Shown: positions 1-7,017, numbered from the stretch's first letter. The stretch is 16,553 nucleotides of DNA from JAZKFR01 sp040386295 (GCA_040386295.1 JAZKFR010000041.1:1-16553), one strand, 5' to 3'. Notes: generated by a model from the sequence alone, not told the origin. Numbers and translations: made by a program.

Positions 1-254
1 CCTTCCGCGCGCTGATTGAGCAACATCCAGAACGCTATATTGCCCAACCGACCTTAGCGCTATCGGCCTGCCCTACTTTTGTCGAGAGCGGCATCGCACC
101 ACGCCACATCGATTTACGTCCGTTTGTCCTCTCTGGCAAAACGATCTCAGTCGTTCCTGGCGGCTTAACCCGCGTTGCTTTGCGTGATGGATCTTTGGTC
201 GTCAACTCATCACAAGGCGGAGGAACCAAGGACACCTGGGTTTTACGCAGCTAG
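1..254 (+). CDS. Circularly permuted ATP-grasp protein (DUF404/DUF407 type), C-terminal end only
   Basis: The frame starting at base 3 is open from the left edge to a TAG at 252-254 and gives 83 residues; the start lies outside the window. Recognisable segments are IAQPTLALS, RHIDLRPFV and VVPGGLTRVAL, followed by a Ser/Gly-rich tail (SSQGGGTKDTWVL). This is the usual ending of the circularly permuted ATP-grasp family, whose members are thought to ligate a carboxylate and an amine using ATP, though substrates are generally unknown. The alpha-E gene that follows is the normal genomic partner of this family, which supports the call. Here the two genes are 186 bases apart rather than tightly coupled. 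Family assignment is by recalled motif, not a search. Confidence 0.82.
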   Translation, partial: FRALIEQHPERYIAQPTLALSACPTFVESGIAPRHIDLRPFVLSGKTISVVPGGLTRVALRDGSLVVNSSQGGGTKDTWVLRS

Positions 255-300
255 CTTGCTGACGCATGCACATCTCATCAAAAATAACTCAGAGCACGAG

Positions 301-324
301 CACAATCGCACAATCGCACAATCA
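301..324. repeat. Three-copy octamer tandem repeat
   Basis: The unit CACAATCG occurs at 301-308 and 309-316, and a third copy ending in A (CACAATCA) at 317-324. It sits in the 186-base gap between the ATP-grasp gene and the alpha-E gene, about 115 bases before the alpha-E start. I see no other gene, terminator or convincing promoter in this gap. Confidence 0.8.
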
Positions 325-440
325 GCCTGCCAGGCTCATAACAACCAAGCCTCAATAGAACGAGCGCGGCTTAAAGCAATACCAAAACAAAAGCTGAGCA
401 AGAGCACCTAGGATCAGCCACACAAAATGAAGACAAAACC

Positions 441-1466
441 ATGTTAAGTCGAACCGCAGACCACTTATTTTGGATGGCGCGTTATATAGAACGCGCCGAA
501 AACACCGCGCGTATGCTGGACGTGACGCACCAGATGTCTCTCTTGCCGCAATCCGATGCGCAAGCCGAGAGCCATTGGGCGGCACTCCTCGGCATCACGG
601 AATTACGCAGTTTGTTTGAACAGCACTACAGCGTCTTGAGTGCAGCGAACGTACTCGAATTTATGGTCTGGGATTTAGGCAATCCTTCCAGCATTTACAA
701 CTGCCTGCGCGTCGCGCGCGAGAACGCGCACGCTGTGCGGGGCCGGCTGACCACCGAGGTCTGGGAAATGCATAACGCAACCTGGCTGGAGTTGCAGCAA
801 CTGGCGCGTAGCCACCGCGCGCAACAAGATGCTGACGCAGACATTAGCCCTTTTTTTGACTGGGTAAAATTTCGCTCGCACCTCTCGCGCGGCGTCACCA
901 TCGGCACCATGCTCAAAGACGAGGCGTTTTACTTTATTCGGCTAGGCACTTTTTTTGAGCGCGCTGACAACACAGCACGCATTTTGGACGCGCAATACCA
1001 CGCGCTAGCGCAACAAGGACAGCACACGCAAAAAGCAGCCTTGCCTAACGGCGTAGAAAGACGGGTCAACCCCGATCGCTCGCTAGACAGCAACCCGCAT
1101 CGCGACTTCTACCATTGGAACGCGCTTTTACGTTCAGTCTCGGCTTTTGAAATTTACCGCCGCGTTTACCGCGACGTGATCATTCCTGAGCGCATCGTCG
1201 AGCTGCTGATTCTGCGCGCTGACATGCCACGCTCCTTGCTCGCCTGCCTACAAGAAGTCGTCAGCAATCTAGCCAGCGTACAAAACCATCACTCCGCCGA
1301 AACCCAGAGACGCGCCGGTCTGTTGCAATCAGAACTACAGTTTGGTCGCGTCAACGACATTCTCGAAACCGGCTTGCACGCCTACTTAACCCGCTTCTTA
1401 GAACGCATACACGACCTCGGCATCCGCATCAGCCAGGACTTTTTGTTGCCACAGCAGGACGTCTAA
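441..1466 (+). CDS. Alpha-E domain protein (DUF403)
   Basis: This encodes 341 residues. It opens with the family signature MLSRTADHLFWMARYIERAE, followed by NTARMLDVTH. A second copy of that helix pattern appears near the middle (FIRLGTFFERADNTARILD), as expected for the all-helical alpha-E fold. The ATG at 441 is chosen because the signature begins at residue 1; upstream there is only a weak GAAG-type ribosome site. The biochemical role is unknown. Genes of this family usually sit with a circularly permuted ATP-grasp gene, often also with a transglutaminase-like protease, and are suspected to act on peptides or amide bonds. No transglutaminase gene follows here; the next gene is smpB on the opposite strand. 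No signal peptide or membrane segment is visible. Confidence 0.9.
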   Translation: MLSRTADHLFWMARYIERAENTARMLDVTHQMSLLPQSDAQAESHWAALLGITELRSLFEQHYSVLSAANVLEFMVWDLGNPSSIYNCLRVARENAHAVRGRLTTEVWEMHNATWLELQQLARSHRAQQDADADISPFFDWVKFRSHLSRGVTIGTMLKDEAFYFIRLGTFFERADNTARILDAQYHALAQQGQHTQKAALPNGVERRVNPDRSLDSNPHRDFYHWNALLRSVSAFEIYRRVYRDVIIPERIVELLILRADMPRSLLACLQEVVSNLASVQNHHSAETQRRAGLLQSELQFGRVNDILETGLHAYLTRFLERIHDLGIRISQDFLLPQQDV

Positions 1467-1502
1467 TGCCAACTCGCATTAAAGCCGGCGCTGTGTCGCG
1501 TT

Positions 1503-1534
1503 ATTGATTTATTGATTCATTGATTCATTGATTT
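1503..1534. repeat. Four-copy octamer tandem repeat
   Basis: Four consecutive 8-base units, ATTGATTT, ATTGATTC, ATTGATTC and ATTGATTT, lie between the alpha-E stop and the smpB stop. The array is AT-rich and sits just before a hairpin. Its copy number could vary by slippage, but it lies outside any reading frame. Confidence 0.85.
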
Positions 1535-1536
1535 CG

Positions 1537-1557
1537 CCTTGCCTTGCTACGGCAAGG
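1537..1557. terminator. Possible hairpin between convergent alpha-E and smpB genes
   Basis: CCTTGC at 1542-1547 pairs with GCAAGG at 1552-1557 around a TACG loop. In RNA this gives a stable cUACGg tetraloop. An alternative 7-bp pairing uses CCTTGCC at 1537-1543 with GGCAAGG at 1551-1557. It lies between two converging genes, where a bidirectional terminator would be expected. Neither strand has a clear run of T after the stem, so an intrinsic terminator is only a tentative reading. Confidence 0.35.
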
Positions 1558-1582
1558 ACTAATAAGAATCAAAGCTGAACAA

Positions 1583-2029
1583 TCAAACCTTCACTCGCAT
1601 CAATCGTTGCTGCTCCATCTTCCAGTCACGTTCTTTTTCCGCTTCGCGTTTATCGTGTTGCTTCTTACCTTTGGCCAAGCCAATCTCGACTTTAATTCTG
1701 CCCTTGAGGTAATGCAGGTTAATCGGCAACAAAGTGTAGCCAGCACGCTCAACCTGCCCGATCAACTTATTGATTTGCTTACTATGCAGCAATAGCTTGC
1801 GGGTACGAATCGGGTCTGGATGAACGTGCGTAGAGGCATCTAGCAGCGGCGAAATGTGCATGCCAAAAATAAACAACTCGCCGTGGCGGATCAAGACATA
1901 GGACTCCTTGATATTGGCTCGGCCAGCGCGGATTGATTTAACCTCCCACCCTTCAAGGACGATCCCTGCTTCGATCCGCTCTTCGACGAAGTAGTCGTGA
2001 AAAGCTTTTTTATTCGCAATGATGCTCAT
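1583..2029 (-). CDS. smpB: SsrA (tmRNA)-binding protein SmpB
   Basis: This encodes 148 residues on the minus strand. SmpB binds tmRNA and delivers it to stalled ribosomes for trans-translation, which tags the nascent peptide and frees the ribosome. Typical segments are seen: IANKKAFHDYFVEERIEAGI at the N-terminus, GWEVKSIRAGRANIKESYV, a central HVHPDPIRTRKLLLH block, LKGRIKVEIGLAKGKKQHDKR, and the basic C-terminal tail (WKMEQQRLMRVKV) that enters the ribosome. Length fits the family. It is divergent from ratA, with 137 bases between the two start codons; smpB next to ratA is a common proteobacterial arrangement. The tmRNA gene itself is not in the window. The ribosome site before the ATG is weak. 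Confidence 0.97.
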   Translation of the reverse strand: MSIIANKKAFHDYFVEERIEAGIVLEGWEVKSIRAGRANIKESYVLIRHGELFIFGMHISPLLDASTHVHPDPIRTRKLLLHSKQINKLIGQVERAGYTLLPINLHYLKGRIKVEIGLAKGKKQHDKREAEKERDWKMEQQRLMRVKV

Positions 2030-2054
2030 GTCAGATTGATCTATCGTTCTTATC

Positions 2055-2082
2055 GTTTTACTTGCTGTTTAACCAGGCTCAA
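2055..2082 (-). promoter_or_regulatory. Candidate smpB promoter
   Basis: Read on the minus strand, TTGAGC (plus positions 2077-2082) and TAAAAC (2055-2060) are 16 bases apart, resembling sigma70 -35 and -10 boxes, with the smpB start about 25 bases further on. This is a by-eye match in a short divergent intergenic region, so confidence is low. Confidence 0.3.
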
Positions 2083-2110
2083 CACTCGCTCGGGTAAGCC
2101 CCGGCTGAAG

Positions 2111-2119
2111 TGCTAAAAT
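2111..2119 (+). promoter_or_regulatory. Candidate extended -10 promoter for ratA-ratB
   Basis: TGCTAAAAT contains a TG one base before a TAAAAT hexamer, the pattern of an extended -10 element. No good -35 box is seen 16-18 bases upstream, which extended -10 promoters tolerate. Transcription would start near 2126, giving a leader of about 40 bases. GAGGTG at 2151-2156 is the likely ratA ribosome site. Confidence 0.45.
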
Positions 2120-2166
2120 CGGCGATTCTACAGGATTAGAGACGCATAGCGAGGTGCGGCAAAAAC

Positions 2167-2622
2167 ATGGCATTAGTTGAAAAATCAGTCTTAATTGAGC
2201 ACTCAGCCGAGCAAATGTTCGATTTAGTCGATCACATTGAAGCTTACCCACAGTTTCTTCCCTGGTGCAGCAAGGCGGTTCTGCTTTGTCGCGACGACAC
2301 AAAAACAGTCGCCACTTTGCACATCGCCTACCTCGGCGTTAAATCTTCGTTCACCACCGAAAACGCTAAAACCCGTCCATTGTCGATGAATATCAAATTA
2401 TTAGAGGGCCCGTTTCGTCGCCTAGAAGGTTTTTGGCACTTCAAACCTTTGCACGAAAACGCCTGCAAGGTTGAGTTTCGCCTGTCTTACGAATTCTCAA
2501 GCAAAGTTTTTGAGAAGGTGATCGGCCCCGTTTTTAACCAAATCGCGCGCACCTTTATCGAATCTTTTGTCCGCCGCGCGGCAAGCATCCGCACACCAGA
2601 ACAACAGCCGACTCAACCATGA
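2167..2622 (+). CDS. ratA: RatA family protein (START/SRPBCC fold, COQ10-like)
   Basis: This encodes 151 residues. Motifs typical of the RatA/COQ10 group are EKSVLIEHSAEQMFDLVDHI, YPQFLPWCSKA, FTTENAKTRP, LLEGPFRRLEGFWHF and a C-terminal NQIARTFIESFVRRA helix. The fold is a lipid-binding-like SRPBCC pocket. Some family members are described as RatA toxins that block 70S ribosome association, others as ubiquinone-binding COQ10 homologues; the sequence alone does not decide between these. The ATG at 2167 is preceded by GAGGTG at 10 bases' spacing. The stop overlaps the ratB start by four bases (ATGA), so the two are probably translationally coupled. Confidence 0.9.
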   Translation: MALVEKSVLIEHSAEQMFDLVDHIEAYPQFLPWCSKAVLLCRDDTKTVATLHIAYLGVKSSFTTENAKTRPLSMNIKLLEGPFRRLEGFWHFKPLHENACKVEFRLSYEFSSKVFEKVIGPVFNQIARTFIESFVRRAASIRTPEQQPTQP

Positions 2623-2966
2623 CTGAACGACTCCGCATTGAGTTTGTTTATGCCCTGCCACAAGAACAGGAAGTGATCAATCTAGACTTGCCGCTCGGGA
2701 GCACAGTACAGCAAGCCTTGGATGCCTCAGGCGTGCTGCAAAAATACCCAGAGATCGATTTGGCGCAACACGGGTTGGGAATCTTCTCGAAGAAGGTAAA
2801 AGCAGAAACAATTTTGCGTGATCGTGACCGTGTTGAGCTATATCGCCCTTTACCAGCTGATGCGAAGACCTTACGCCACCAGCGCGTGGCAAACATCAAG
2901 AAGCTGAAACAAGAAGCCAACAAAAGCGCGCAAAAAAGGCCTAAGCAAAGTTCAAACTCAGGCTGA
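2619..2966 (+). CDS. ratB: RnfH/RatB family ubiquitin-fold protein
   Basis: This encodes 115 residues. The N-terminal segments RIEFVYALPQEQEVINLDLP and GSTVQQALDASGV, then GIFSKKVKAE and LRDRDRVELYRPLPADAK, match the RnfH family, which has a beta-grasp (ubiquitin-like) fold. The C-terminus is a lysine/arginine-rich tail (KKLKQEANKSAQKRPKQSS), which looks disordered. The function is unknown; the name RatB comes only from its position after ratA. It overlaps ratA by four bases. It ends ten bases from the stop of the converging DUF4124 gene, and no terminator is visible in that gap. Confidence 0.88.
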   Translation: MTERLRIEFVYALPQEQEVINLDLPLGSTVQQALDASGVLQKYPEIDLAQHGLGIFSKKVKAETILRDRDRVELYRPLPADAKTLRHQRVANIKKLKQEANKSAQKRPKQSSNSG

Positions 2967-2976
2967 TTCGCCGCTC

Positions 2977-3462
2977 TTACTTACACTGACTCTTCACCGC
3001 CTGGCGTGTTCTAGCTATTTCTTGTTCGCGTGGCGCTCCGTCCTCTAAATACGCACGCTCACCTTGTTCGCTTCTAACCTGAACGCGATCTCCGTTTTCT
3101 AAGCCGAGCAGCTGCATCTTCAGAATCTCGCAATTTTTTTGGCTTTGCGCACTCAGCGCTGCATCTGCTTTTGCCTTCTCAGAACGCTCTTGTGTTTCGC
3201 GCAAACGTTTACGAAAAGCCAGATCTTGATCGGCTAAGGTTTTTTTAGGCGCTGCATTCGTTGCGCTATTCGTTGCCGTATTGGACGCAGCGCCGTCACT
3301 AGGAATGACCCTGTTCTCTTGCTTTAGAATCCTTTGCACCTTACCCACAGGCGGTTTGTCAGACATATTTGTCGCGCCGTGATCATCTTTCCATTGATAG
3401 ATTTGCGCGTGGCTCAAGCTACTAAAAAGAATAACTGCGATAGTAAAAACATAGTGTTTCAT
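2977..3462 (-). CDS. Secreted DUF4124 domain protein
   Basis: This encodes 161 residues on the minus strand. The N-terminus MKHYVFTIAVILFSSLSHA is a clear signal peptide, with likely cleavage after SHA. It is followed by QIYQWKDDHGATNMSDKPP, the DUF4124 signature. A low-complexity Ala/Thr/Asn stretch (NTATNSATNAAP) and a charged, probably coiled-coil helix (about residues 80-115) come next. The product is presumably periplasmic; function unknown. The start at 3462 is chosen because it puts the signal peptide at residue 1; an upstream in-frame ATG at 3492 would add ten residues and overlap the guaB leader. The gene is head to head with guaB, with 45 bases between start codons. Confidence 0.85.
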   Translation of the reverse strand: MKHYVFTIAVILFSSLSHAQIYQWKDDHGATNMSDKPPVGKVQRILKQENRVIPSDGAASNTATNSATNAAPKKTLADQDLAFRKRLRETQERSEKAKADAALSAQSQKNCEILKMQLLGLENGDRVQVRSEQGERAYLEDGAPREQEIARTRQAVKSQCK

Positions 3463-3473
3463 GGTCGTCTCGG

Positions 3474-3479
3474 TATAAT
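3474..3479 (+). promoter_or_regulatory. Likely guaB -10 box
   Basis: A perfect TATAAT lies 28 bases before the guaB ATG, giving a predicted transcript start near 3486 and a leader of about 22 bases. No recognisable -35 box is found at 16-18 bases' spacing; that stretch lies inside the beginning of the divergent DUF4124 gene. The -10 is only 11 bases from the DUF4124 start codon. Confidence 0.55.
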
Positions 3480-3500
3480 GTTGGTTTGTCATTTTGGATC

Positions 3501-3504
3501 GGGA
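3501..3504 (+). promoter_or_regulatory. guaB ribosome binding site that fixes the start
   Basis: GGGA just before the ATG at 3508 supports that codon as the guaB start. The reading frame is open further upstream (ATGs at 3334 and 3478). Those would place the start inside or before the -10 box and add sequence not found in IMP dehydrogenases. Confidence 0.5.
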
Positions 3505-3507
3505 AAT

Positions 3508-4974
3508 ATGCTGCGTTTAATCCAAAAAGGGCTGACTTTCGACGATGTGCTCCTCGTTCCTGCCCACTCTGCCATTTTGCCGCGTGATGTCAGCCTAAAA
3601 ACCCATCTGACTCGCCATATTACCCTCAATATCCCGCTTGTATCAGCGGCAATGGATACGGTTACCGAGGCTAATTTAGCGATTGCGCTCGCCCAAGAAG
3701 GCGGCATCGGGATTGTGCACAAGAACCTCACGCCCGAACGTCAAGCCTCTGAAATATCCAGAGTCAAACGCTTTGAATCGGGCATCTTAAAAGACCCGAT
3801 TACGATTCCGCCGAGCATGTCAGTACGCGAAGTCCTTGCCTTGACTCGGCTGCACCGAATCTCCGGCGTCCCCGTACTCGATGGCCAACAGGTAGTCGGC
3901 ATCGTCACCAACCGCGACCTACGCTTTGAAACCAACTTAGATCAACCGGTTAGCAACATCATGACGCCGCGCGATCGCTTAGTCACGGTCAAAGAAGGCG
4001 CCTCGGTTGAAGAAGGCAAAGCCTTAATTCACCGTCATCGGCTAGAGCGCGTCCTGGTCGTTAACGACCAGTTTGAGCTGCGCGGCCTGATTACCGTCAA
4101 AGACATCATCAAAACAACAGAACACCCCAGCGCGAGCAAAGACGCCTCCGGTCGGCTGCGTGTCGGCGCTGCGATTGGCGTTGGCTTTGGCACCGAAGAA
4201 CGCGCCACCTTGTTGGCTGAAGCCGGCGTCGACGTACTCGTGGTAGATACCGCACACGGACACGCCCAAGGCGTTTTAGACCGAGTACGCTGGGTCAAAC
4301 GCAACTTCCCGCATGTTGAAGTGATCGGCGGCAACATTGCCACTGCGGACGCCGCACGTGCCTTGGTCGATCACGGCGCAGACGGCGTCAAAGTCGGCAT
4401 CGGTCCCGGTTCGATCTGTACGACACGGATTGTCGCCGGCGTCGGCGTGCCGCAAATTATGGCGATTCAAAACGTCTCTGAAGCCCTCAAAGGCAGCGGA
4501 GTGCCCATGATCGCCGACGGCGGTATTCGTTACTCTGGCGACATTTCCAAAGCCATCGCAGCCGGCGCCAACGCCGTCATGCTCGGCGGCTTATTCGCCG
4601 GAACCGAAGAAGCACCAGGCGAAATCGAGCTGTTTCAAGGCCGCTCGTACAAATCGTATCGCGGCATGGGCTCAATCGGCGCGATGGCGGCAGGAGCAGC
4701 GGATCGCTACTTCCAAGAAGCCACCGCAAAAGTCGAAAAACTAGTGCCCGAAGGCATAGAAGGTCGCGTGCCTTACAAAGGTTCCGTACTGGCGGTAATC
4801 CACCAACTGATGGGCGGATTGCGCTCCTCCATGGGCTACCTTGGCTGCGAAACAGTGAGCGCCATGCACGAACGTGCCGCCTTTGTCGAAATCACCGCCG
4901 CTGGCGTGCGCGAATCACATGTGCATGACGTGCAAATCACCAAAGAAGCGCCTAACTACCATATTGATTCCTAA
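3508..4974 (+). CDS. guaB: Inosine-5'-monophosphate dehydrogenase
   Basis: This encodes 488 residues, the normal bacterial length. It oxidises IMP to XMP with NAD+, the committed step to guanine nucleotides, in the cytoplasm. The protein starts MLRLIQKGLTFDDVLLVPAH, as in other bacterial IMP dehydrogenases. Two CBS domains occupy about residues 96-200 (ISGVPVLDG, GIVTNRDLRFE, then LERVLVVND). The catalytic loop GPGSICTTR carries the nucleophile Cys304, and the flap contains RGMGSIGAM. The TIM barrel and C-terminal MGGLRSSMGYLGC region are complete. guaA follows 81 bases later in the same direction, so the two probably form a guaBA operon. All key residues are present; nothing suggests decay. 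Confidence 0.98.
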   Translation: MLRLIQKGLTFDDVLLVPAHSAILPRDVSLKTHLTRHITLNIPLVSAAMDTVTEANLAIALAQEGGIGIVHKNLTPERQASEISRVKRFESGILKDPITIPPSMSVREVLALTRLHRISGVPVLDGQQVVGIVTNRDLRFETNLDQPVSNIMTPRDRLVTVKEGASVEEGKALIHRHRLERVLVVNDQFELRGLITVKDIIKTTEHPSASKDASGRLRVGAAIGVGFGTEERATLLAEAGVDVLVVDTAHGHAQGVLDRVRWVKRNFPHVEVIGGNIATADAARALVDHGADGVKVGIGPGSICTTRIVAGVGVPQIMAIQNVSEALKGSGVPMIADGGIRYSGDISKAIAAGANAVMLGGLFAGTEEAPGEIELFQGRSYKSYRGMGSIGAMAAGAADRYFQEATAKVEKLVPEGIEGRVPYKGSVLAVIHQLMGGLRSSMGYLGCETVSAMHERAAFVEITAAGVRESHVHDVQITKEAPNYHIDS

Positions 4975-5001
4975 CTTAAATCGGTATGCAACCTGCATCA
5001 C

Positions 5002-5027
5002 TCAGGGCGGTCGCTTGACCGCCCTGA
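5002..5027 (+). promoter_or_regulatory. 11-bp perfect hairpin in the guaB-guaA gap
   Basis: TCAGGGCGGTC (5002-5012) pairs completely with GACCGCCCTGA (5017-5027) around a GCTT loop. The stem is GC-rich, but the following bases (CTCATTCGACT) contain no T run, so it is not a standard intrinsic terminator. It lies 28 bases before the guaA start. It could shield the guaB mRNA 3' end, act as a processing site, or reduce read-through into guaA. These roles are inference; the structure itself is directly visible. Confidence 0.7.
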
Positions 5028-5055
5028 CTCATTCGACTCAGCGAAAGCCGCAAAT

Positions 5056-6642
5056 ATGATCCAGCAAAAAATACTCATCCTCGATTTTGGTTCGCAGGTT
5101 TCTCAACTGATTGCACGTCGCGTACGCGAACAACAGGTGTACTGCGAGCTCCATCCCTACACGGTTTCCGACGACTTTATTCGCGAATTTAAGCCACAAG
5201 GCATCATCCTTTCGGGCGGACCCAACTCGGTCTATCAAGCCGAAGAATGGCGCGCGCCCGAACTGGTTTTTCAACTCGGCGTACCGGTTCTAGGAATTTG
5301 CTACGGCATGCAAACGATGGCAGTGCAATTAGGCGGCAAAGTCGAAGGCGCGCACAAACGCGAGTTTGGCTACGCCGAAATGCGCGCACACGGCCACTCA
5401 CGTTTATTTGACCGCGTGCAAGACCGCAGCAACGAGCAAGGCCACGGACTACTCGACGTTTGGATGAGTCACGGCGACAAGGTCACTGCCCTCCCCCCCG
5501 GCTTTCAAATCATTGGCAGCAACGAATCCACCCCAATTGCCGCAATGGCCGACGAAGCGCGCCAATTTTACGGCGTGCAATTTCATCCCGAAGTGACGCA
5601 CACCACGCAAGGCGCCGAGATTTTCACCCGTTTTGTGCGCGACATCTGCCAGTGCCAAGCCGACTGGAGCATGCCCAACTACCTTGAAGAAGCCATCGCC
5701 ACGATCCGCAGGCAAGTGGGCAACGAACACGTCATCCTCGGACTCTCCGGCGGCGTAGACTCTTCCGTTGCTGCCGCGTTGATTCATCGTGCGATTGGCG
5801 ACCAACTCACCTGCGTCTTCGTCGACAACGGCCTATTACGGCTCAATGAAGCCGAGCAAGTGATGCGCATTTTTGCGCAAAATCTGGGCGTCAAAGTCGT
5901 CCATGTCGACGCCGCCAGCGTGTTTATGCAACAGCTCAAAGGCGTTGCCGACCCTGAGCAAAAACGCAAAATCATTGGCCGCGAATTTGTCGAAGTTTTC
6001 CAAGCCGAAGCGCAAAAAGTAGACAACGCACAATGGCTAGCTCAGGGCACGATCTATCCCGACGTCATCGAATCCGCCAGCGCCACAACGCAAAAAGCAC
6101 ACACCATCAAAAGCCATCACAACGTAGGCGGCTTACCCGAAACGCTCAAACTCAAGCTACTCGAACCCTTACGCGCCCTGTTCAAAGACGAAGTACGCAA
6201 ACTAGGCGTTGCCCTTGGGTTACCGCCCGCCATGGTATACCGCCACCCATTTCCAGGCCCCGGCCTAGGGGTGCGCATTTTAGGCGAAGTAAAACCTGAG
6301 TTCGCCGAGCTACTACGCCGCGCCGATGCGATTTTCATCGAAGAACTGCGCAACACCGTAGACCCCGTCAGCGGCAAAAATTGGTACGAACTAACCAGCC
6401 AAGCCTTTGCTGTATTCCTACCCGTCAAATCGGTCGGCGTCATGGGCGATGGCCGCACCTACGAATACGTCGTCGCCCTGCGTGCGGTACAAACGCAAGA
6501 CTTCATGACCGCACGCTGGGCACACTTACCGCACGAACTCCTAGGCCAAGTCTCAAATCGCATCATCAACGAAGTACGCGGCATCAACCGCGTAGTCTTC
6601 GATATTTCAGGCAAACCGCCGGCGACCATTGAGTGGGAGTGA
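5056..6642 (+). CDS. guaA: GMP synthase (glutamine-hydrolysing)
   Basis: This encodes 528 residues. It converts XMP to GMP using ATP and glutamine. The N-terminal class I amidotransferase domain shows GICYGMQ with nucleophile Cys82, and HPEVTHT with His177 and Glu179 completing the triad. The ATP-pyrophosphatase domain carries the P-loop SGGVDSS (231-237). The C-terminal dimerisation domain ends with the typical NEVRGINRVVFDISGKPPAT and a terminal TIEWE. The ribosome site is weak (GAAAG about ten bases ahead), which would fit dependence on guaB transcription. The 3' end of guaA is a known integration site for genomic islands, and the material after its stop is indeed accessory. Confidence 0.98.
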   Translation: MIQQKILILDFGSQVSQLIARRVREQQVYCELHPYTVSDDFIREFKPQGIILSGGPNSVYQAEEWRAPELVFQLGVPVLGICYGMQTMAVQLGGKVEGAHKREFGYAEMRAHGHSRLFDRVQDRSNEQGHGLLDVWMSHGDKVTALPPGFQIIGSNESTPIAAMADEARQFYGVQFHPEVTHTTQGAEIFTRFVRDICQCQADWSMPNYLEEAIATIRRQVGNEHVILGLSGGVDSSVAAALIHRAIGDQLTCVFVDNGLLRLNEAEQVMRIFAQNLGVKVVHVDAASVFMQQLKGVADPEQKRKIIGREFVEVFQAEAQKVDNAQWLAQGTIYPDVIESASATTQKAHTIKSHHNVGGLPETLKLKLLEPLRALFKDEVRKLGVALGLPPAMVYRHPFPGPGLGVRILGEVKPEFAELLRRADAIFIEELRNTVDPVSGKNWYELTSQAFAVFLPVKSVGVMGDGRTYEYVVALRAVQTQDFMTARWAHLPHELLGQVSNRIINEVRGINRVVFDISGKPPATIEWE

Positions 6643-6719
6643 TCCCGCTTCTGTTTAGCAGCCTGCTGGGATTTGATGGGTTGTAGCAAAAAGATTGGGG
6701 AACGAGGGCGGTTTTTCTC

Positions 6720-6982
6720 GGTGTGCAAACGGAACGTGAAGTCATTCGCCTGACGATGTAATTGCTGTTTACCAGCGCGAACAAGCTTGACGAAAAAAGC
6801 GTCTACCGCAGCGTGTACGCCCGCACGGCGGGCACTGGCGGCGGCTGTCCGAGTCAGAGAAGTTCATCTACGGCAACGGCGTCAACACAGGGCCAAACCC
6901 AGATGCATACGTCGAGTTGTTCGGCCAGGAATACAACTTGATGTACTGCCAACCGAATCCGTCAGCACAGCGCCTGACATAA
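6720..6982 (+). pseudogene. Decayed fragment of a second, different hsdM (type I methylase subunit)
   Basis: Frame 6720-6845 reads GVQTEREVIRLTM, then a TAA stop at 6759-6761, then LLFTSANKLDEKSVYRSVYARTAGTGG. A one-base loss near 6840-6846 moves the sense into the frame starting at 6845: LSESEKFIYGNG, then YVELFGQEYN, ending at TAA 6980-6982. Aligned to the intact HsdM downstream, REVIRLTM*LLF matches RDVVQLMAKLLF, TAGTGG matches SCGTGG of methylase motif I, and LFGQEYN matches LFGQEIN, at nearly gapless spacing up to motif I. Residues differ throughout, so it is not a recent duplicate. Similarity fades before about 6720 and after about 6937. The rest of this 375-base gap (6643-6719 and 6983-7017) holds no recognisable gene or clear terminator. 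Confidence 0.75.
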
Positions 6983-7004
6983 CAACCGCTACGCAAGGGC
7001 AGAC

Positions 7005-7013
7005 AAAGGCAGG
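7005..7013 (+). promoter_or_regulatory. hsdM ribosome binding site
   Basis: AAAGGCAGG ends four bases before the ATG at 7018. It supports this start over the in-frame upstream TTG near 6787, whose extra 77 residues are low-quality sequence read out of frame through the hsdM relic. Confidence 0.5.
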
Positions 7014-7017
7014 CTTG

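Noticed and set aside
301..324. CRISPR-like array
   Set aside because: The units are 8 bases with no spacers, so this is a simple tandem repeat.
1544..1795. 83-residue plus-strand frame overlapping smpB
   Set aside because: It is a shadow of smpB with no family features.
3334..3507. Longer guaB start
   Set aside because: It would overlap the divergent DUF4124 gene and start upstream of the TATAAT box. Bacterial IMP dehydrogenases begin at the MLRLIQK position.
6643..6720. Terminator after guaA
   Set aside because: Only weak 4-5 bp pairings (such as ATCCC with GGGAT) and a CGAG/CTCG pair around a T run are visible; none is convincing.
6787..7017. N-terminal extension of HsdM from an upstream in-frame start
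   Set aside because: The 77 residues are basic, low-quality sequence read through the hsdM relic in the wrong frame. The protein resembles HsdM only from the ATG at 7018, which has a ribosome site.
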